Below are positions 38,105 to 48,278 of a DNA stretch of 49,184 nt, piece after piece (the first letter of the stretch is position 1; each line of letters starts with the position of its first letter). A program made the position numbers and the translations under genes. The notes under the pieces are model-generated. The model was given only the letters and a program-made list of their open reading frames with translations, was not told the origin of the DNA and made no database searches. The stretch is from NCBI RefSeq assembly GCF_004328075.1, contig NZ_SJFN01000017.1, positions 1 to 49,184 on the forward strand, written 5' to 3'. Origin of the DNA: Siculibacillus lacustris (GTDB lineage Bacteria; Pseudomonadota; Alphaproteobacteria; Rhizobiales; Ancalomicrobiaceae).

Positions 38105-38674
38105 ATGCGATCCAACGTCACGATTCCCAACATGATCTCCCTGTTCCGGCTGGTGCTGGTGCCCGTCGCCATCGACGCGCTGGTCGCCGGGCGCTTCGAC
38201 GTGGCGTTCTGGGTGTTCCTGATCGCCGGTCTGTCCGACGGGGTCGACGGTTGGATCGCCCGCTGCTTCGATCAACGGTCCGAACTCGGCGCCCATCTCG
38301 ATCCGGTCGCCGACAAGGCGCTGCTCGTCTCGATCTTCGTCACCCTCGGCATCTTCGGCACCTTGCCGGGCTGGTTGGTGCTGGTGGTGGTGACCCGCGA
38401 CGTGGCGATCGTCGGGGCGATCGTCTTGTCCTGGATGCTCGGCCGCCGGGTGCCGATCCGCCCCAGCCTGGTCTCCAAGGCCAACACCTCCGCCCAGATC
38501 GCCTTCGTCGCCCTGGTGCTCGGCTCGCGCGCCTTCCAGATCGACGTCGGCCGGCTGTGGGATGTGGGGGCGTTGGTGGTGGCGGTCTTGACCGTCGTCT
38601 CCGGGACCTCCTATGTCCTGGGCTGGTTGCGGATCATGTCGTCGAACCCGGGCGATCCCGGGCGCCCGGGCTGA
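38105..38674 (+). CDS. CDP-alcohol phosphatidyltransferase family protein
   Basis: This 189-residue membrane enzyme carries the complete CDP-alcohol signature with all four aspartates ([12 protein letters not shown], then [10 protein letters not shown]). It has about five helices. The pattern fits phosphatidylglycerophosphate synthase-like or cardiolipin-synthase-like enzymes; the acceptor alcohol is not clear. It heads the perM-hdaA-ppk cluster, as in other Hyphomicrobiales. Confidence 0.88.
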   Translation: MRSNVTIPNMISLFRLVLVPVAIDALVAGRFDVAFWVFLIAGLSDGVDGWIARCFDQRSELGAHLDPVADKALLVSIFVTLGIFGTLPGWLVLVVVTRDVAIVGAIVLSWMLGRRVPIRPSLVSKANTSAQIAFVALVLGSRAFQIDVGRLWDVGALVVAVLTVVSGTSYVLGWLRIMSSNPGDPGRPG

Positions 38675-38708
38675 GCCCGCGGCAGCCCCCCGAGCGGAGT
38701 GACGTAAC

Positions 38709-39809
38709 GTGACACTCGGTCGCCAACTCGGATTCTGGCTCGGGACCCTCGCCGGGTTCCTCGCCTTTCTCTGGCTGTTCTCCGGCGTGCTTCTGCCCTT
38801 CGTCGCCGGCATCGCGCTCGCCTATCTGCTCGATCCGGTCGCCGATCGGCTCGAGCGCATCGGCGTGCCGCGCTGGGCCGCCGCCGCCGGCATCGTCCTC
38901 GGTCTGGTGGTCGCCCTGATCGTTCTGCTGATCCTGGTGGTGCCGCTGCTCGGCGCCCAGACCTCGGCGCTGATCGAGCGTGTCCCGAGCCTGATCGCCC
39001 GCGTCCAGGTGATGGTCGCGCCCTATTTCGACGGCCAGTTCGGCCGGCTGCTCGGCGGCGACACCAAGAACCTCTCCGGCGGCGTCACCGCTGCCCTGAC
39101 CCAGGGCGCCAGCTGGGTCAGCGGCGTCGTCCAGTCGCTGTGGAACGGCGGTCAGGCGATCGTCTCGATCGTCTCGGTGCTGGTCATCTCGCCGGTGGTC
39201 GCCGCCTACATGCTGATCGACTGGGACCGCATGATCGCCCGCATCGACGGTTGGCTGCCGCGCCGCCATCGCGCCACGGTGCGCGGTCTCGCCGCCGAGA
39301 TGAACGCCGCGGTGTCGGGCTTCGTCCGCGGTCAGGTCTCGGTGAGCGCCGCCATGGGCCTGTTCTACGGGCTCGGCCTCGCCCTGGTCGGGCTGGAGTT
39401 CGGCCTGCTGATCGGCCTGATGGCCGGCGTCCTCGGCATCATCCCCTATCTCGGTTTCGGCACCGGCCTGATCGTCGGGCTCGCCGTCGCGCTGGTGCAG
39501 TTCTGGCCGGATTGGCACGGCATCGCCCTGGTCGGCGCGGTCTTCGCCGCGGGACAGGCGCTCGAAGGCTGGGTGCTGACCCCCAACTGGGTCGGCCGCT
39601 CGGTCGGGCTGCATCCGGTCTGGCTGCTGTTCGCGCTGTTCGCCTTCGGCTCGCTGTTCGGCTTCGTCGGCATGCTGGTGGCGGTGCCGGCCGCCGCCTC
39701 GGTCGGCGTGCTCGCGCGGTTCGCCCTCGAGCAGTATCTGGCGAGCGGCCTCTACGCCGACGGCGACCCGGAGGGGATCCGCCACGATCCGGACGTGCCG
39801 CATGAGTGA
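38709..39809 (+). CDS. AI-2E family transporter (PerM-like)
   Basis: This 366-residue membrane protein has 7-8 helices in the AI-2E/PerM arrangement, with LLPFVAGIALAYLLDPVADRLER near the N-terminus and LGIIPYLGFGTGL in the second half. It starts at GTG 38709 with GGAG about nine bases upstream. The substrate is unknown. Its end overlaps hdaA by 8 bp. Confidence 0.88.
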   Translation: MTLGRQLGFWLGTLAGFLAFLWLFSGVLLPFVAGIALAYLLDPVADRLERIGVPRWAAAAGIVLGLVVALIVLLILVVPLLGAQTSALIERVPSLIARVQVMVAPYFDGQFGRLLGGDTKNLSGGVTAALTQGASWVSGVVQSLWNGGQAIVSIVSVLVISPVVAAYMLIDWDRMIARIDGWLPRRHRATVRGLAAEMNAAVSGFVRGQVSVSAAMGLFYGLGLALVGLEFGLLIGLMAGVLGIIPYLGFGTGLIVGLAVALVQFWPDWHGIALVGAVFAAGQALEGWVLTPNWVGRSVGLHPVWLLFALFAFGSLFGFVGMLVAVPAAASVGVLARFALEQYLASGLYADGDPEGIRHDPDVPHE

Positions 39810-40533
39810 GACGCCGGTGCAGTTGACCTTCGATCTGCCGCCGGCCACCCGGCGCGACCTCGCCGCCTGGGTGGTCTCGGAGGGCAACCGTGCCGCCTTC
39901 GAACTGGTGATGCGCTGGCCCGATTGGCCGAGCCGGGTGGTGCTGCTCATCGGTCCGGAGGGCGCCGGCAAGAGCCATCTCGCCGGCATCTTCGCCGAAC
40001 GGGCGGGCGCCGCGGTGCTGGCGGCGTCGGATCTGTCGAGCGTCGATCCGCTCGGGCTCGCCGCTTCCGCCCCCCTGGTGATCGAGGACGCCGGCCCCGG
40101 GGTCGACGAACGCGCCCTGTTCCATCTCCTCAACGCCTTCGGGCAGGCCGACCGGGCGCTGCTGATCACCGCCCGCCGTCCGCCCGCCGGCTGGAACCTG
40201 AGCCTCGCCGATCTCGCCTCGCGGCTACGCGCCGCTACGCCGGTGGAACTCGCCGAGCCCGACGATCACCTGCTGGAAGCCGTGCTGGAGAAGCTCTTCG
40301 CCGATCGTCAGTGCGTGGTCGAGCCGGCGGTGGTGAATTTCCTGGCCCGGCGGATGGTACGCTCCTTCGCCGCCGCCCACCGGCTGGTCGACGCCCTCGA
40401 TCGCGCGGCGCTCGCCGCCAAGGGGCCGATCACCCGCGCGGTCGCCGCCCGCGTCCTCGCCGAAGGCCACGACGGCGCTCCGCGACTGCCGGGACTGGAC
40501 GAAGGCCGCGACGAAGAGAACAATCCGTCATGA
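39802..40533 (+). CDS. hdaA: DnaA regulatory inactivator HdaA
   Basis: This 243-residue AAA+ protein related to DnaA lacks domain IV (no DNA-binding part). The N-terminus has the beta-clamp-binding motif QLTFDLP at residues 7-13. Walker A is IGPEGAGKSH and Walker B is LVIEDAG. HdaA/Hda, bound to the sliding clamp, stimulates ATP hydrolysis by DnaA to prevent re-initiation. The start overlaps the PerM-like gene. Confidence 0.92.
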   Translation: MSETPVQLTFDLPPATRRDLAAWVVSEGNRAAFELVMRWPDWPSRVVLLIGPEGAGKSHLAGIFAERAGAAVLAASDLSSVDPLGLAASAPLVIEDAGPGVDERALFHLLNAFGQADRALLITARRPPAGWNLSLADLASRLRAATPVELAEPDDHLLEAVLEKLFADRQCVVEPAVVNFLARRMVRSFAAAHRLVDALDRAALAAKGPITRAVAARVLAEGHDGAPRLPGLDEGRDEENNPS

Positions 40534-40590
40534 AGCGCGCCTATGTAAGAGAATCGGTCGACCCGCCCATCGGCGAGAGGAGAATGCCCC

Positions 40591-42774
40591 GTGAACGTTC
40601 GTGCGCCGAAGCCCACTTTCGCCGAGGGTGAAGTCATTCCCGACATCGCCACGAGCCCCTATCGCTTCGTCAATCGCGAGCTCTCCTGGCTGGGTTTCAA
40701 TCGCCGGGTGCTGGAGGAGACCGCCAACGCCGATCACCCCGTGCTCGAGCGCCTGCGCTTTCTGTCGATCTCGGCCAACAACCTCGACGAATTCTTCATG
40801 GTGCGCGTCTCCGGCCTGGTCGAGCAGCATCGCGCCGGCCTCCAGGCCCGCTCCGACGACGGGCTGACCCCGGCCGAGCAGCTCGCCGAGATCGACCATG
40901 CGGTCGCCTCGCTGACTGCCGAGCAGCAGCGCCTGTGGTGCGAATTGCGCGGCGATCTGACCGCCGCGGGGGTGACGCTGGTCGACGGCGACGGCCTCGA
41001 ACCGGCCGAGCGTAGCTGGCTCGACGGCCATTTCCTCGCCCATATCTTCCCGATCCTGACGCCGCTCGCCTGCGATCCGGCCCATCCGTTCCCGTTCATC
41101 CCCAATCTCGGCTTCTCGCTGGTTCTCGACCTCGCCCGGGTCGGCGGCGGCGAGGGGATGACGGCGCTGATCCGCATGCCCTCGACGCTGACCCGCTTCA
41201 TCGAACTGCCGACGCCGGAAGGCGCGCGCGGGGCCCGCCGCTTCATCGCCCTCGAGACGGTGGTGCGTCTGTGCATCGGCGGGTTGTTCCCCGGCTACGT
41301 GGTCAATGCCGAGGGTGCCTTCCGGGTGATCCGCGACAGCGACATCGAAATCGAGGAAGAGGCCGAAGACCTCGTCCGGGTGTTCGAGAGCATGCTGAAG
41401 CGCCGCCGCCGCGGTTCGGTGATCCGGCTGGAGATCGAATCGTCGACGCCGGAGAAGCTGCGCGCCTTCGTCGCCGAATCGCTGATGGTCGAACCCGACG
41501 GGATCTTCCTGGTCGACGGCCTGCTGGCGCTCAACGAGCTGTCGCAACTGGTCGGCGTCGATCGGCCGGAGCTGAAGTTCGTGCCCTACGAGCCGCGGTT
41601 TCCCGAGCGCATCCGCGAATTCGGCGGCGACTGTTTCGCGGCGATCAAGGCCAAGGACTTCGTCGTCCATCACCCCTACGAGAGCTTCGATGTCGTCGTG
41701 CAGTATCTGATGCAGGCGGCGCGCGACCCGGACGTGGTGGCGATCAAGCAGACGCTCTACCGCACCTCCAAGGACAGCCCGATCGTCAAGGCGCTGTCGG
41801 AAGCCGCGGAAGCCGGCAAGTCGGTGACTGCGGTCGTCGAGCTCAAGGCGCGCTTCGACGAAGAGGCCAACATCCGCTGGGCGCGCGACCTGGAGCGGGC
41901 CGGCGTGCAGGTGGTGTTCGGCTTCATGGAGCTGAAGACCCACGGCAAATTGTCGATGGTGGTGCGCCGCGAGCAGGGGCAATTGGCCACCTACTGCCAC
42001 ATCGGCACCGGCAACTACCACCCGATCACCGCGCGCATCTACACCGACCTCAGCTATTTCACCGCCGATCCGGCGATCGGCCGCGACGTCGCGCGGATCT
42101 TCAACTTCATCACCGGCTACGCCCAGCCGCAGGAGCTGGAGCGGCTGGCGGTCAGCCCGCTGTCGGTGCGCTCGCGCATCGTCGACCACATCGACGCCGA
42201 GATCGAACACGCCAAGGCCGGCCGCCCGGCCCAGATCTGGATGAAGATCAACAGCCTGGTCGATGCCCAGATCATCGACAAGCTCTACGAGGCGAGCCGT
42301 GCCGGGGTCTCGGTCGACATCATCGCCCGCGGCATCTGCTGCCTGCGGCCGGGGGTGCCGGGGCTTTCCGACAACATTCGCGCGAAGTCGATCGTCGGCC
42401 GTTTCCTCGAGCACAGCCGGGTGTTCTGCTTCGGCAACGGCCATGGCCTTCCCTCGGCCGAAGCGATCGTCTACATCGGGTCTGCGGACATGATGCCGCG
42501 CAATCTCGATCGCCGCGTGGAAGTGCTGGCGCCGCTCACCAACCCGACCGTCCACCAACAGGTCCTCGAACAGATCCTGGTCGCCAACCTGAAGGACAAC
42601 CAGCAGAGCTGGCGCCTCCTTCCCGACGGTGGTCACGAGCGCATCCGCCCGGCGGAGGGGGAACAGCCCTTCAACGCCCACAAGTTCTTCATGACCAACC
42701 CGTCGTTGTCAGGCCGTGGAAAATCCTCCAAGTCCGTCCAGCCGCGTAACATCGTCCGTGCCCCGCGTTCGTGA
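40591..42774 (+). CDS. ppk1: Polyphosphate kinase 1
   Basis: The product has 727 residues. [14 protein letters not shown] opens the N-terminal domain. The histidines used for phospho-enzyme formation lie in [15 protein letters not shown] and [11 protein letters not shown]. It polymerises the gamma-phosphate of ATP into polyphosphate. The start is GTG 40591, preceded by GAGAGGAG at 40575-40582. It is co-directional with hdaA and overlaps the ppx frame. Confidence 0.95.
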   Translation: MNVRAPKPTFAEGEVIPDIATSPYRFVNRELSWLGFNRRVLEETANADHPVLERLRFLSISANNLDEFFMVRVSGLVEQHRAGLQARSDDGLTPAEQLAEIDHAVASLTAEQQRLWCELRGDLTAAGVTLVDGDGLEPAERSWLDGHFLAHIFPILTPLACDPAHPFPFIPNLGFSLVLDLARVGGGEGMTALIRMPSTLTRFIELPTPEGARGARRFIALETVVRLCIGGLFPGYVVNAEGAFRVIRDSDIEIEEEAEDLVRVFESMLKRRRRGSVIRLEIESSTPEKLRAFVAESLMVEPDGIFLVDGLLALNELSQLVGVDRPELKFVPYEPRFPERIREFGGDCFAAIKAKDFVVHHPYESFDVVVQYLMQAARDPDVVAIKQTLYRTSKDSPIVKALSEAAEAGKSVTAVVELKARFDEEANIRWARDLERAGVQVVFGFMELKTHGKLSMVVRREQGQLATYCHIGTGNYHPITARIYTDLSYFTADPAIGRDVARIFNFITGYAQPQELERLAVSPLSVRSRIVDHIDAEIEHAKAGRPAQIWMKINSLVDAQIIDKLYEASRAGVSVDIIARGICCLRPGVPGLSDNIRAKSIVGRFLEHSRVFCFGNGHGLPSAEAIVYIGSADMMPRNLDRRVEVLAPLTNPTVHQQVLEQILVANLKDNQQSWRLLPDGGHERIRPAEGEQPFNAHKFFMTNPSLSGRGKSSKSVQPRNIVRAPRS

Positions 42775-44305
42775 CGCGGGGTCGGAGACGCTCGTCTCCG
42801 ACCCGCGCGCCGCCGGGCGACTGGCCGGTTACGGTCCGGTCGCGGTCATCGACATCGGCTCCAACTCGGTCCGCCTCGTGGTCTACGAGCGGCTGACCCG
42901 TTCGCCGACGGTGGTGTTCAACGAGAAGGTCCTGGCCGGGCTCGGCAAGGGCCTGTCCAAGACCGGCCATCTCGCCGAGGCCTCGCTGCGTCAGGCGCTG
43001 GCCGCGGTGAAGCGCTTCAAGCACATCGCCGATCAGGCCGGCGCCGTGTCGCTGCACGTGCTGGCCACCGCCGCCGCCCGCGAAGCCGCCAACGGCCCGC
43101 CCTTCGTCGCCGAATTGGAACGCATCTGCGGCGTGCCGATCTCGCTGCTGACCGGCGCCGACGAGGCGCGGCTCGCCGCGCTCGGCATCGTCTCCGGCAT
43201 GTGGCAGACCGACGGGGTCGCCGGCGATCTCGGTGGCGGGTCGCTCGAACTGGTCGACATCCGCGGCGACGTGATCGGCGAGGGCCTGACCTATCCGCTC
43301 GGCGGCATCCGCCTGTCGGAATCCGCCGACGGCTCGATCCGCCGCGCCGAGCGCATCGCCCAGCAGGTGCTGGAGACCTCGCCGACCCTCGAGAATTTGG
43401 CCGGCCGGTCGTTCTACGCGGTCGGCGGCACCTGGCGGTCGCTCGCCAAGCTGCACATGCATCAGACCGACTATCCGCTGCACGTGATGCAGAACTACGC
43501 GATCCCGGCGGACGAGGCGCTCGAGCTGTGCCGGCTGGTCGGCCGCGGCGCCGTCGACGCCCTGCCGCGGATCGAGACGATCTCCAAACAGCGCCGCGAC
43601 CTGTTGCCCTACGGCGCCGTGGTGCTCGCCCAGGTGATCCGCGCCGGCCGGCCGAAGGAGATCGTCCTGTCGGCCCTTGGGCTGCGCGAAGGCCATCTCT
43701 ACGAGCTCCTCGACGGCACCGAGCGCGCCCGCGATCCGCTGATCGAGGCGGCGCGCGAGCTCGCCTTCCTGCGCTCGCGCTCGCCCGCTCACACTGCGGA
43801 GATGGGTCCCTGGACGGCCGGCGTGTTCGACGCCATGGGCATCGACGAGACCGTCGAGGAGGAACGTCTGCGGCTCGCCGCCTGCCATCTCGTCGACATC
43901 GGCTGGCGGGCGCATCCCGACTATCGCGGCGAGCAGAGCCTCAACATCATCGCCCATGCCGCCTTCATCGGCGTCGACCATCCCGGCCGCGCCTATCTGG
44001 CGCTCGCCAACTACTATCGCCACATGGGCCTGATCGACGACGCCCTGTCGCCGCGCATCGGCATGCTGGCGCCGCCGCGGCTGCGCGATCGCGCCCGCGC
44101 CCTCGGCGCCGCCTTCCGAGTCGCCTTCGTGCTGTCGGCGGCGATGCCCGGCATCGTGCCGACCACCACCATCGAACGCCGCGGCGACTTCCTGGTCCTC
44201 GACCTGCCCGGGCGGCTCGCCGATCTCGACGGCGAGGTGCTGCAGCGCCGCTTCCGGCAATTGGCCCGCCTCGCCGGGCTCGACGTCGCGATCCGCACCT
44301 CATGA
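42758..44305 (+). CDS. ppx: Exopolyphosphatase (Ppx/GppA family)
   Basis: The product has about 515 residues from GTG 42758; an in-frame GTG at 42716 would add 14 residues inside ppk1, and neither start has a clear ribosome binding site. [13 protein letters not shown] is the phosphate-1 motif, [11 protein letters not shown] the phosphate-2 motif, and an HD-like C-terminal domain follows. It hydrolyses polyphosphate and possibly pppGpp. Overlap with ppk1 implies translational coupling, so synthesis and degradation are balanced from one message. Confidence 0.93.
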   Translation: MPRVRDAGSETLVSDPRAAGRLAGYGPVAVIDIGSNSVRLVVYERLTRSPTVVFNEKVLAGLGKGLSKTGHLAEASLRQALAAVKRFKHIADQAGAVSLHVLATAAAREAANGPPFVAELERICGVPISLLTGADEARLAALGIVSGMWQTDGVAGDLGGGSLELVDIRGDVIGEGLTYPLGGIRLSESADGSIRRAERIAQQVLETSPTLENLAGRSFYAVGGTWRSLAKLHMHQTDYPLHVMQNYAIPADEALELCRLVGRGAVDALPRIETISKQRRDLLPYGAVVLAQVIRAGRPKEIVLSALGLREGHLYELLDGTERARDPLIEAARELAFLRSRSPAHTAEMGPWTAGVFDAMGIDETVEEERLRLAACHLVDIGWRAHPDYRGEQSLNIIAHAAFIGVDHPGRAYLALANYYRHMGLIDDALSPRIGMLAPPRLRDRARALGAAFRVAFVLSAAMPGIVPTTTIERRGDFLVLDLPGRLADLDGEVLQRRFRQLARLAGLDVAIRTS

Positions 44306-45387
44306 GCCGCCGCGACGACCTGCGCCGGCCCGAAGAGCTGGTCGCGGCGGGACTGATCGATCCGACGCGGCTCACTGAGATCGCCCGGGTCGCCGAGCGC
44401 TTCGCCCTGGCGATCACCGCGCCGGTCCTCGACCTGATCGATCCCGACGATCCGAACGATCCGATCGCCCGCCAGTTCGTGCCGTCGGAGGAGGAGCTCG
44501 CCGCCGCGACGGACGAGGTCGCCGACCCGATCGGCGACGGCCCCTATACGGTGATGCCCGGGCTGACCCATCGCTATCCCGACCGGGTGCTGCTCAAGCC
44601 GACCCATCTCTGCCGGGTCTATTGCCGCTTCTGCTTCCGCCGCGAGACGGTCGGCCACGGCGAAACGACCCTGTCGGAGGCCGAAATCGACGCGGCGATC
44701 GCCCATGTCGCGGCTCGGCCCGAGATCTTCGAGGTGATCCTGACCGGCGGCGATCCGCTGGTGCTGTCCGACCGCCGGCTGGCGGCGATCCTCGATCGGC
44801 TGGAAGCGGTGCCCCATGTCGAGGTCGTGCGGTTCCATTCGCGGGTGCCGGTGGTCGACCCGGAGCGGATCACGCCGGAGACCGCCCGGTCGATGCGCCG
44901 GCGCTTCGCCACCTGGATGGTGATCCACGTCGATCATCCCCGCGAATTGACCCCCGGGGCGGCGGCGGCGATCGGCCGGCTGGTCGACGCCGGCGTTCCG
45001 GTCCTCGCCCAGACCACGCTGCTCGCCGGGGTCAACGACGATGCCGCGGTGCTGGAGGCGTTGTTCCGCCGCCTCGTGGCGCTGCGGGTCAAACCCTACT
45101 ACCTCCATCATCTCGACCGCGCCGAGGGTACCGCCCGGTTCCGCACGCCGGTCGCCGCGGGCCAAGCGCTGATGCACGCCTTGCGCGGTCGACTGACCGG
45201 CATCGCCCAGCCGACCTATGTCCTCGACATCCCCGGCGGCGCCGGCAAGGTGCCGATCGGCCCGACCTGGATCGTCCCGGAACCGGCCGATCCCGCCGCT
45301 GATCCGGCCGTCGCGGCGCCCGAGGGCGCGCCTCGCCGCTGGTGCGTCGAAGACCCTGCGGGCCGGCACCACGACTACGAAGATTGA
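44302..45387 (+). CDS. Lysine-2,3-aminomutase-like radical SAM protein
   Basis: The product has 361 residues. Radical SAM cluster motif is CRVYCRFCFRRE, LTGGDPLVL is the SAM-binding GGDP, and PGGAGK contains the PLP-binding lysine. The family includes KamA/AblA (lysine 2,3-aminomutase) and EpmB, which makes (R)-beta-lysine for elongation factor P; this protein is close to EpmB in size (about 340 residues). No epmA or efp gene adjoins it. The ATG overlaps the ppx stop by 4 bp, so it is the last gene of the polyphosphate cluster. Confidence 0.88.
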   Translation: MSRRDDLRRPEELVAAGLIDPTRLTEIARVAERFALAITAPVLDLIDPDDPNDPIARQFVPSEEELAAATDEVADPIGDGPYTVMPGLTHRYPDRVLLKPTHLCRVYCRFCFRRETVGHGETTLSEAEIDAAIAHVAARPEIFEVILTGGDPLVLSDRRLAAILDRLEAVPHVEVVRFHSRVPVVDPERITPETARSMRRRFATWMVIHVDHPRELTPGAAAAIGRLVDAGVPVLAQTTLLAGVNDDAAVLEALFRRLVALRVKPYYLHHLDRAEGTARFRTPVAAGQALMHALRGRLTGIAQPTYVLDIPGGAGKVPIGPTWIVPEPADPAADPAVAAPEGAPRRWCVEDPAGRHHDYED

Positions 45388-45395
45388 TCGACATC

Positions 45396-45410
45396 GCGAC
45401 ACGGTGTCGC
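45396..45410. other. 15-bp inverted repeat after the aminomutase-like gene
   Basis: GCGACAC and GTGTCGC flank a single G, starting 9 bp after the stop codon. It could fold into a short hairpin or be a protein site; no T-run follows. Confidence 0.35.
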
Positions 45411-45451
45411 AGGGGCCTGTCCGAGGCCGAATCGGCTGTGCCCACCATGAG

Positions 45452-45480
45452 TTGGCTACGCGGCGGAAAGGCAAATACAA
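45452..45480 (+). promoter_or_regulatory. Candidate promoter of the outer-membrane protein gene
   Basis: TTGGCT (45452-45457) and ATACAA (45475-45480) are 17 bp apart in the 222-bp region before the outer-membrane protein gene. A leader of about 120 nt would result. Confidence 0.35.
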
Positions 45481-45609
45481 ACTCGGCGAATCTGCCACAT
45501 ACGTAATACCCCGCTCCCTGGGGCCGACCCTGCTCGTTAAGGTCTCGTCAACGATCGCGAGGACCGCGCTTTCGGGCCGGCGACGATCGGTGGTTCTGGG
45601 GAGGATCAC

Positions 45610-46305
45610 ATGTTGCGTGCGCTGACGGTCGGTTTCCTGGTGGTGGGGCTGGGGGGAGCGGCCATCGCCGCCGATGTGCCGAGTGGCCCGCTCGCCGCTC
45701 CGGTGGCGGTTCCGGGCGGCTTCGACTGGACCGGTTTCTATTTCGGCGCCCAGGTGGGCGCGGGTTGGGGCTCCTCGTCCTGGACCACCCCGAGCACCCG
45801 CTATTCGATCGATTGGGACCAGCGTGGCTTCTTCGGCGGCCTCCATGCCGGTTACAACCGGCAGGTCGGCGCCTTCGTTCTCGGCGTCCAGGGTGACGTC
45901 GACTTCGCCGGTCTCGACGGCGACAAGCGCGACGTGAACTACAACGTGCGGTTCAAAACCGACCAGAACTGGCTCGCGTCGATCGACCTCAGGGCCGGCT
46001 GGGCGCTCGACCGCACCCTGATCTACGGCATCGGCGGCGCGGCCTTCACCACCGCGAGCCATTCGATCGCCAACCTCTCGGGTGTGCCCTCGCACCAATA
46101 CGACGGCAACCGCATCGGCTGGAACCTCGGCGGCGGCGCCGAATATGCGCTCGATCCGAAATGGTCGTTGCGCGCCGAATATCGCTACACCGATTTCGGC
46201 AAGGCGGACTTCGCCCAGGTGCAGATGGGCAGCGGCGTGGTCTACGCCCACGACTATTCGGTTCGCGCCCAGACCGTCCGCGCCGGCGTCTCGTATCACT
46301 TCTGA
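45610..46305 (+). CDS. Outer-membrane beta-barrel protein (Omp25/RopB type)
   Basis: The product has 231 residues, with a signal peptide ending at AAIAA/DVPSG, then FDWTGFYFGAQVGAGWG, the typical first strand of the Omp25/Omp31/RopB family, about eight alternating strands, EYRYTDFGKADF, and a C-terminal Phe (VSYHF) needed for insertion by the BAM complex. GAGGA sits at the ribosome binding position. It is an abundant structural surface protein in Hyphomicrobiales. Confidence 0.92.
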   Translation: MLRALTVGFLVVGLGGAAIAADVPSGPLAAPVAVPGGFDWTGFYFGAQVGAGWGSSSWTTPSTRYSIDWDQRGFFGGLHAGYNRQVGAFVLGVQGDVDFAGLDGDKRDVNYNVRFKTDQNWLASIDLRAGWALDRTLIYGIGGAAFTTASHSIANLSGVPSHQYDGNRIGWNLGGGAEYALDPKWSLRAEYRYTDFGKADFAQVQMGSGVVYAHDYSVRAQTVRAGVSYHF

Positions 46306-46328
46306 ACCGCCGGTGGTGCGGCTGCGAC

Positions 46329-46365
46329 GTGCCGAGCCTCGGACCGATTTCGGCACGAGGCTCGG
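46329..46365. terminator. Alternative hairpins between convergent genes
   Basis: Two mutually exclusive stems are possible: GTGCCGA (46329-46335) with TCGGCAC (46350-46356), or CCGAGCCTC (46332-46340) with GAGGCTCGG (46357-46365). They lie between the outer-membrane protein stop and the convergent chemotaxis-gene stop and may terminate either; no T-run is seen. Confidence 0.45.
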
Positions 46366-46400
46366 GAGGTCCACACGGGACGACCGCCGCAGATCACCGA

Positions 46401-48092
46401 TCAGACGGCGCGGACCCGGGCGAGGAACCGTTCGACCTCGTCCTTCAGGCGATCGGATTGACCGTTCAGGGCGGTCGACGCCGTCAGAACGTGGTTCGCC
46501 GCGGCATCGGTGTCGCCGGCCGCACGCGTCACTTCGGCGATGTTGCTCGACACCTCCATGGTGCCGGTCGAGGCCTGCTGGACGTTGCGGGCGATCTCGC
46601 CGGTCGCGGTCAGCTGCTGCTTCACCGCGTCGCCGATCGATTCGCCGATCGTGTGCATCTCGCGGATGGTTTCGCCGATGCCGCGGATCGCCTCCACCGA
46701 GGCTTCGGTGGCGACCTGGATCTCGTTGATCTGCGAAGAGATCTCGGCGGTGGCGCGCGAGGTCTGCTCGGCGAGTTGTTTGACCTCGGATGCGACCACC
46801 GCGAAGCCGCGGCCGGCGACTCCGGCGCGGGCCGCCTCTATCGTCGCATTGAGGGCGAGGAGATTGGTCTGGGCCGCGATGTCGTTGATCAGGCCGGTGA
46901 CCGCACCGATCTTCTGGGCCGACTGCACGAGCATTTGGACCTTGCCGTTGGTCGCGTCGGCATCGGTGACGGCGCGCGCCGCGAGGCCGCTCGACTGCGA
47001 CACCCGGCGCCCGATCTCGCGCACCGATTGGGTCAGTTCCTCCGCCGCCGCGGCGACGGTGTTGACGTTGGCGGAGGCCTGTTCGGCCGCCGCCGAGACG
47101 GTCAGCGACTGACGCGCCGTCGCATCGGCATTGACCGTCAGGGTCTTCGCCGCGCCCTGCAACTGGCCGGAGGCCGAGGTCACCGTCGCGACGATGCCAC
47201 CGACCGCCGCTTCGAAGCCGGCGGCGAGATCCTGCATGGTGGACCGCCGTTCGTGGGCGTTCAGTTCGACCGCCGCCGCGCGCTCCTCTTCGAGGCGCCG
47301 CTTGTCGATGCCGGCGGTGCGGAACACCAGCGCGGTGCGTGCCACGTCGCCGACCTCGTCCCGCCGTTCGGTCTCGGAGATCTCGACCTCGAAACGGCCG
47401 GCCGCCAGGGCCTGGAGCACCGCCGTGATGCGGCCGATCGGCCGGACGATGCCGAACTGGGCGACGGCCAGACCGATGAGCACGCCGCCGGCCACACCGA
47501 GCACCGAGACGATGGTCATCAGCCACGACGATTGCCGGTATTCGCCGGCCTGGGCCTGTGACAGAGCGGTGATGCGGGCGCCGACGTCGTCGGTGAGCCC
47601 CTTGATCGCGCGGCGCAACTTTTCCACCGCGGCGTCGCTGCGATCGGCGGAGGCGCGCGCCGCACTGCCGGCGCCCGTCGATCCGGCACTCGCGGTGACG
47701 GTCGCATCGAGCGAGCGGGCGTAGTCTTCCCAGATGCGGGCGACTTCGGCGACCTTGTCGCGACGGGAGTCGCCGACCAGGCCGGCGAGCAGATCGAGCC
47801 GTTGGCGGACCAGTTTGGTCTCCGACTCGATCATCTTGCGGGCCGCCGCAGTCTTTTCGGCGCGCGTGTCGGTGACGAGATCGATTTCGGCGCGGTTGAT
47901 CGCCAACACGTTCGCGGCGACTCGCGTCGCCACCAGCGAGGCCTCGGACAGGCCCTCCATCTGCGTGCCGGTCTCGCTCAGGCTCCGCAGCGCGGCGATG
48001 CCGTGCCAGGTGACGAAGCCGTCGATGGCGCAGAGCAGCGCGATGATGGCCAGGATCTTGGGAAGGATACGAATGTTCGACAGAAAGGACAT
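46401..48092 (-). CDS. Methyl-accepting chemotaxis protein
   Basis: The product has 563 residues. TM1 is at about residues 12-28 and TM2 at about 193-215, with a periplasmic four-helix-type sensor between them. The HAMP domain follows ([34 protein letters not shown]), then the cytoplasmic signalling hairpin with tip [20 protein letters not shown] and [19 protein letters not shown]. There is no C-terminal NWETF-like pentapeptide for CheR/CheB tethering. ATG 48092 (MSFLSNIRI) follows GAGGGTG; the longer upstream frame is not supported. No other che gene is in the window. The ligand is unknown. Confidence 0.94.
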   Translation of the reverse strand: MSFLSNIRILPKILAIIALLCAIDGFVTWHGIAALRSLSETGTQMEGLSEASLVATRVAANVLAINRAEIDLVTDTRAEKTAAARKMIESETKLVRQRLDLLAGLVGDSRRDKVAEVARIWEDYARSLDATVTASAGSTGAGSAARASADRSDAAVEKLRRAIKGLTDDVGARITALSQAQAGEYRQSSWLMTIVSVLGVAGGVLIGLAVAQFGIVRPIGRITAVLQALAAGRFEVEISETERRDEVGDVARTALVFRTAGIDKRRLEEERAAAVELNAHERRSTMQDLAAGFEAAVGGIVATVTSASGQLQGAAKTLTVNADATARQSLTVSAAAEQASANVNTVAAAAEELTQSVREIGRRVSQSSGLAARAVTDADATNGKVQMLVQSAQKIGAVTGLINDIAAQTNLLALNATIEAARAGVAGRGFAVVASEVKQLAEQTSRATAEISSQINEIQVATEASVEAIRGIGETIREMHTIGESIGDAVKQQLTATGEIARNVQQASTGTMEVSSNIAEVTRAAGDTDAAANHVLTASTALNGQSDRLKDEVERFLARVRAV

Positions 48093-48167
48093 GGTCACCC
48101 TCGTGGAGCCTTCGGCACGGCGGGATCCCGGGCGCGACGTCCGGCGATCGCACTGCGCGGCAGACGC

Positions 48168-48181
48168 GGTCGGTACCGACC
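48168..48181. promoter_or_regulatory. Perfect 14-bp palindrome upstream of the chemotaxis gene
   Basis: GGTCGGTACCGACC is its own reverse complement and is centred about 83 bp before the start codon of the chemoreceptor gene. It is a candidate operator. Confidence 0.4.
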
Positions 48182-48245
48182 CCGTGCGTCGACGGAGCCC
48201 GGCTGTCGACGACGTGAAGTCAAACACGACGCGACTTGACGGTCG

Positions 48246-48278
48246 GTTAAAATATTTCGAGATCATCGATGATGATCT
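48246..48278 (-). terminator. Terminator-like hairpin in the rnd tail
   Basis: AGATCATC (48260-48267) pairs perfectly with GATGATCT (48271-48278) around a 3-base loop. On the minus strand it is followed by CGAAATATTTTAA, a T-rich run. It has the shape of an intrinsic terminator for rnd but falls inside the annotated last codons of the reading frame. Confidence 0.6.

Noticed and set aside
40528-42681. A 717-codon minus-strand frame opposite ppk1
   Set aside because: It is antisense to a complete polyphosphate kinase; no motif is recognisable.
44014-48153. A 1379-codon open frame on the minus strand
   Set aside because: It runs antisense to ppx and the aminomutase-like and outer-membrane protein genes and out of frame through the chemoreceptor gene. 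Long stop-free frames are expected at this GC content; the translation is Arg/Gly/Asp-rich without any family motif.
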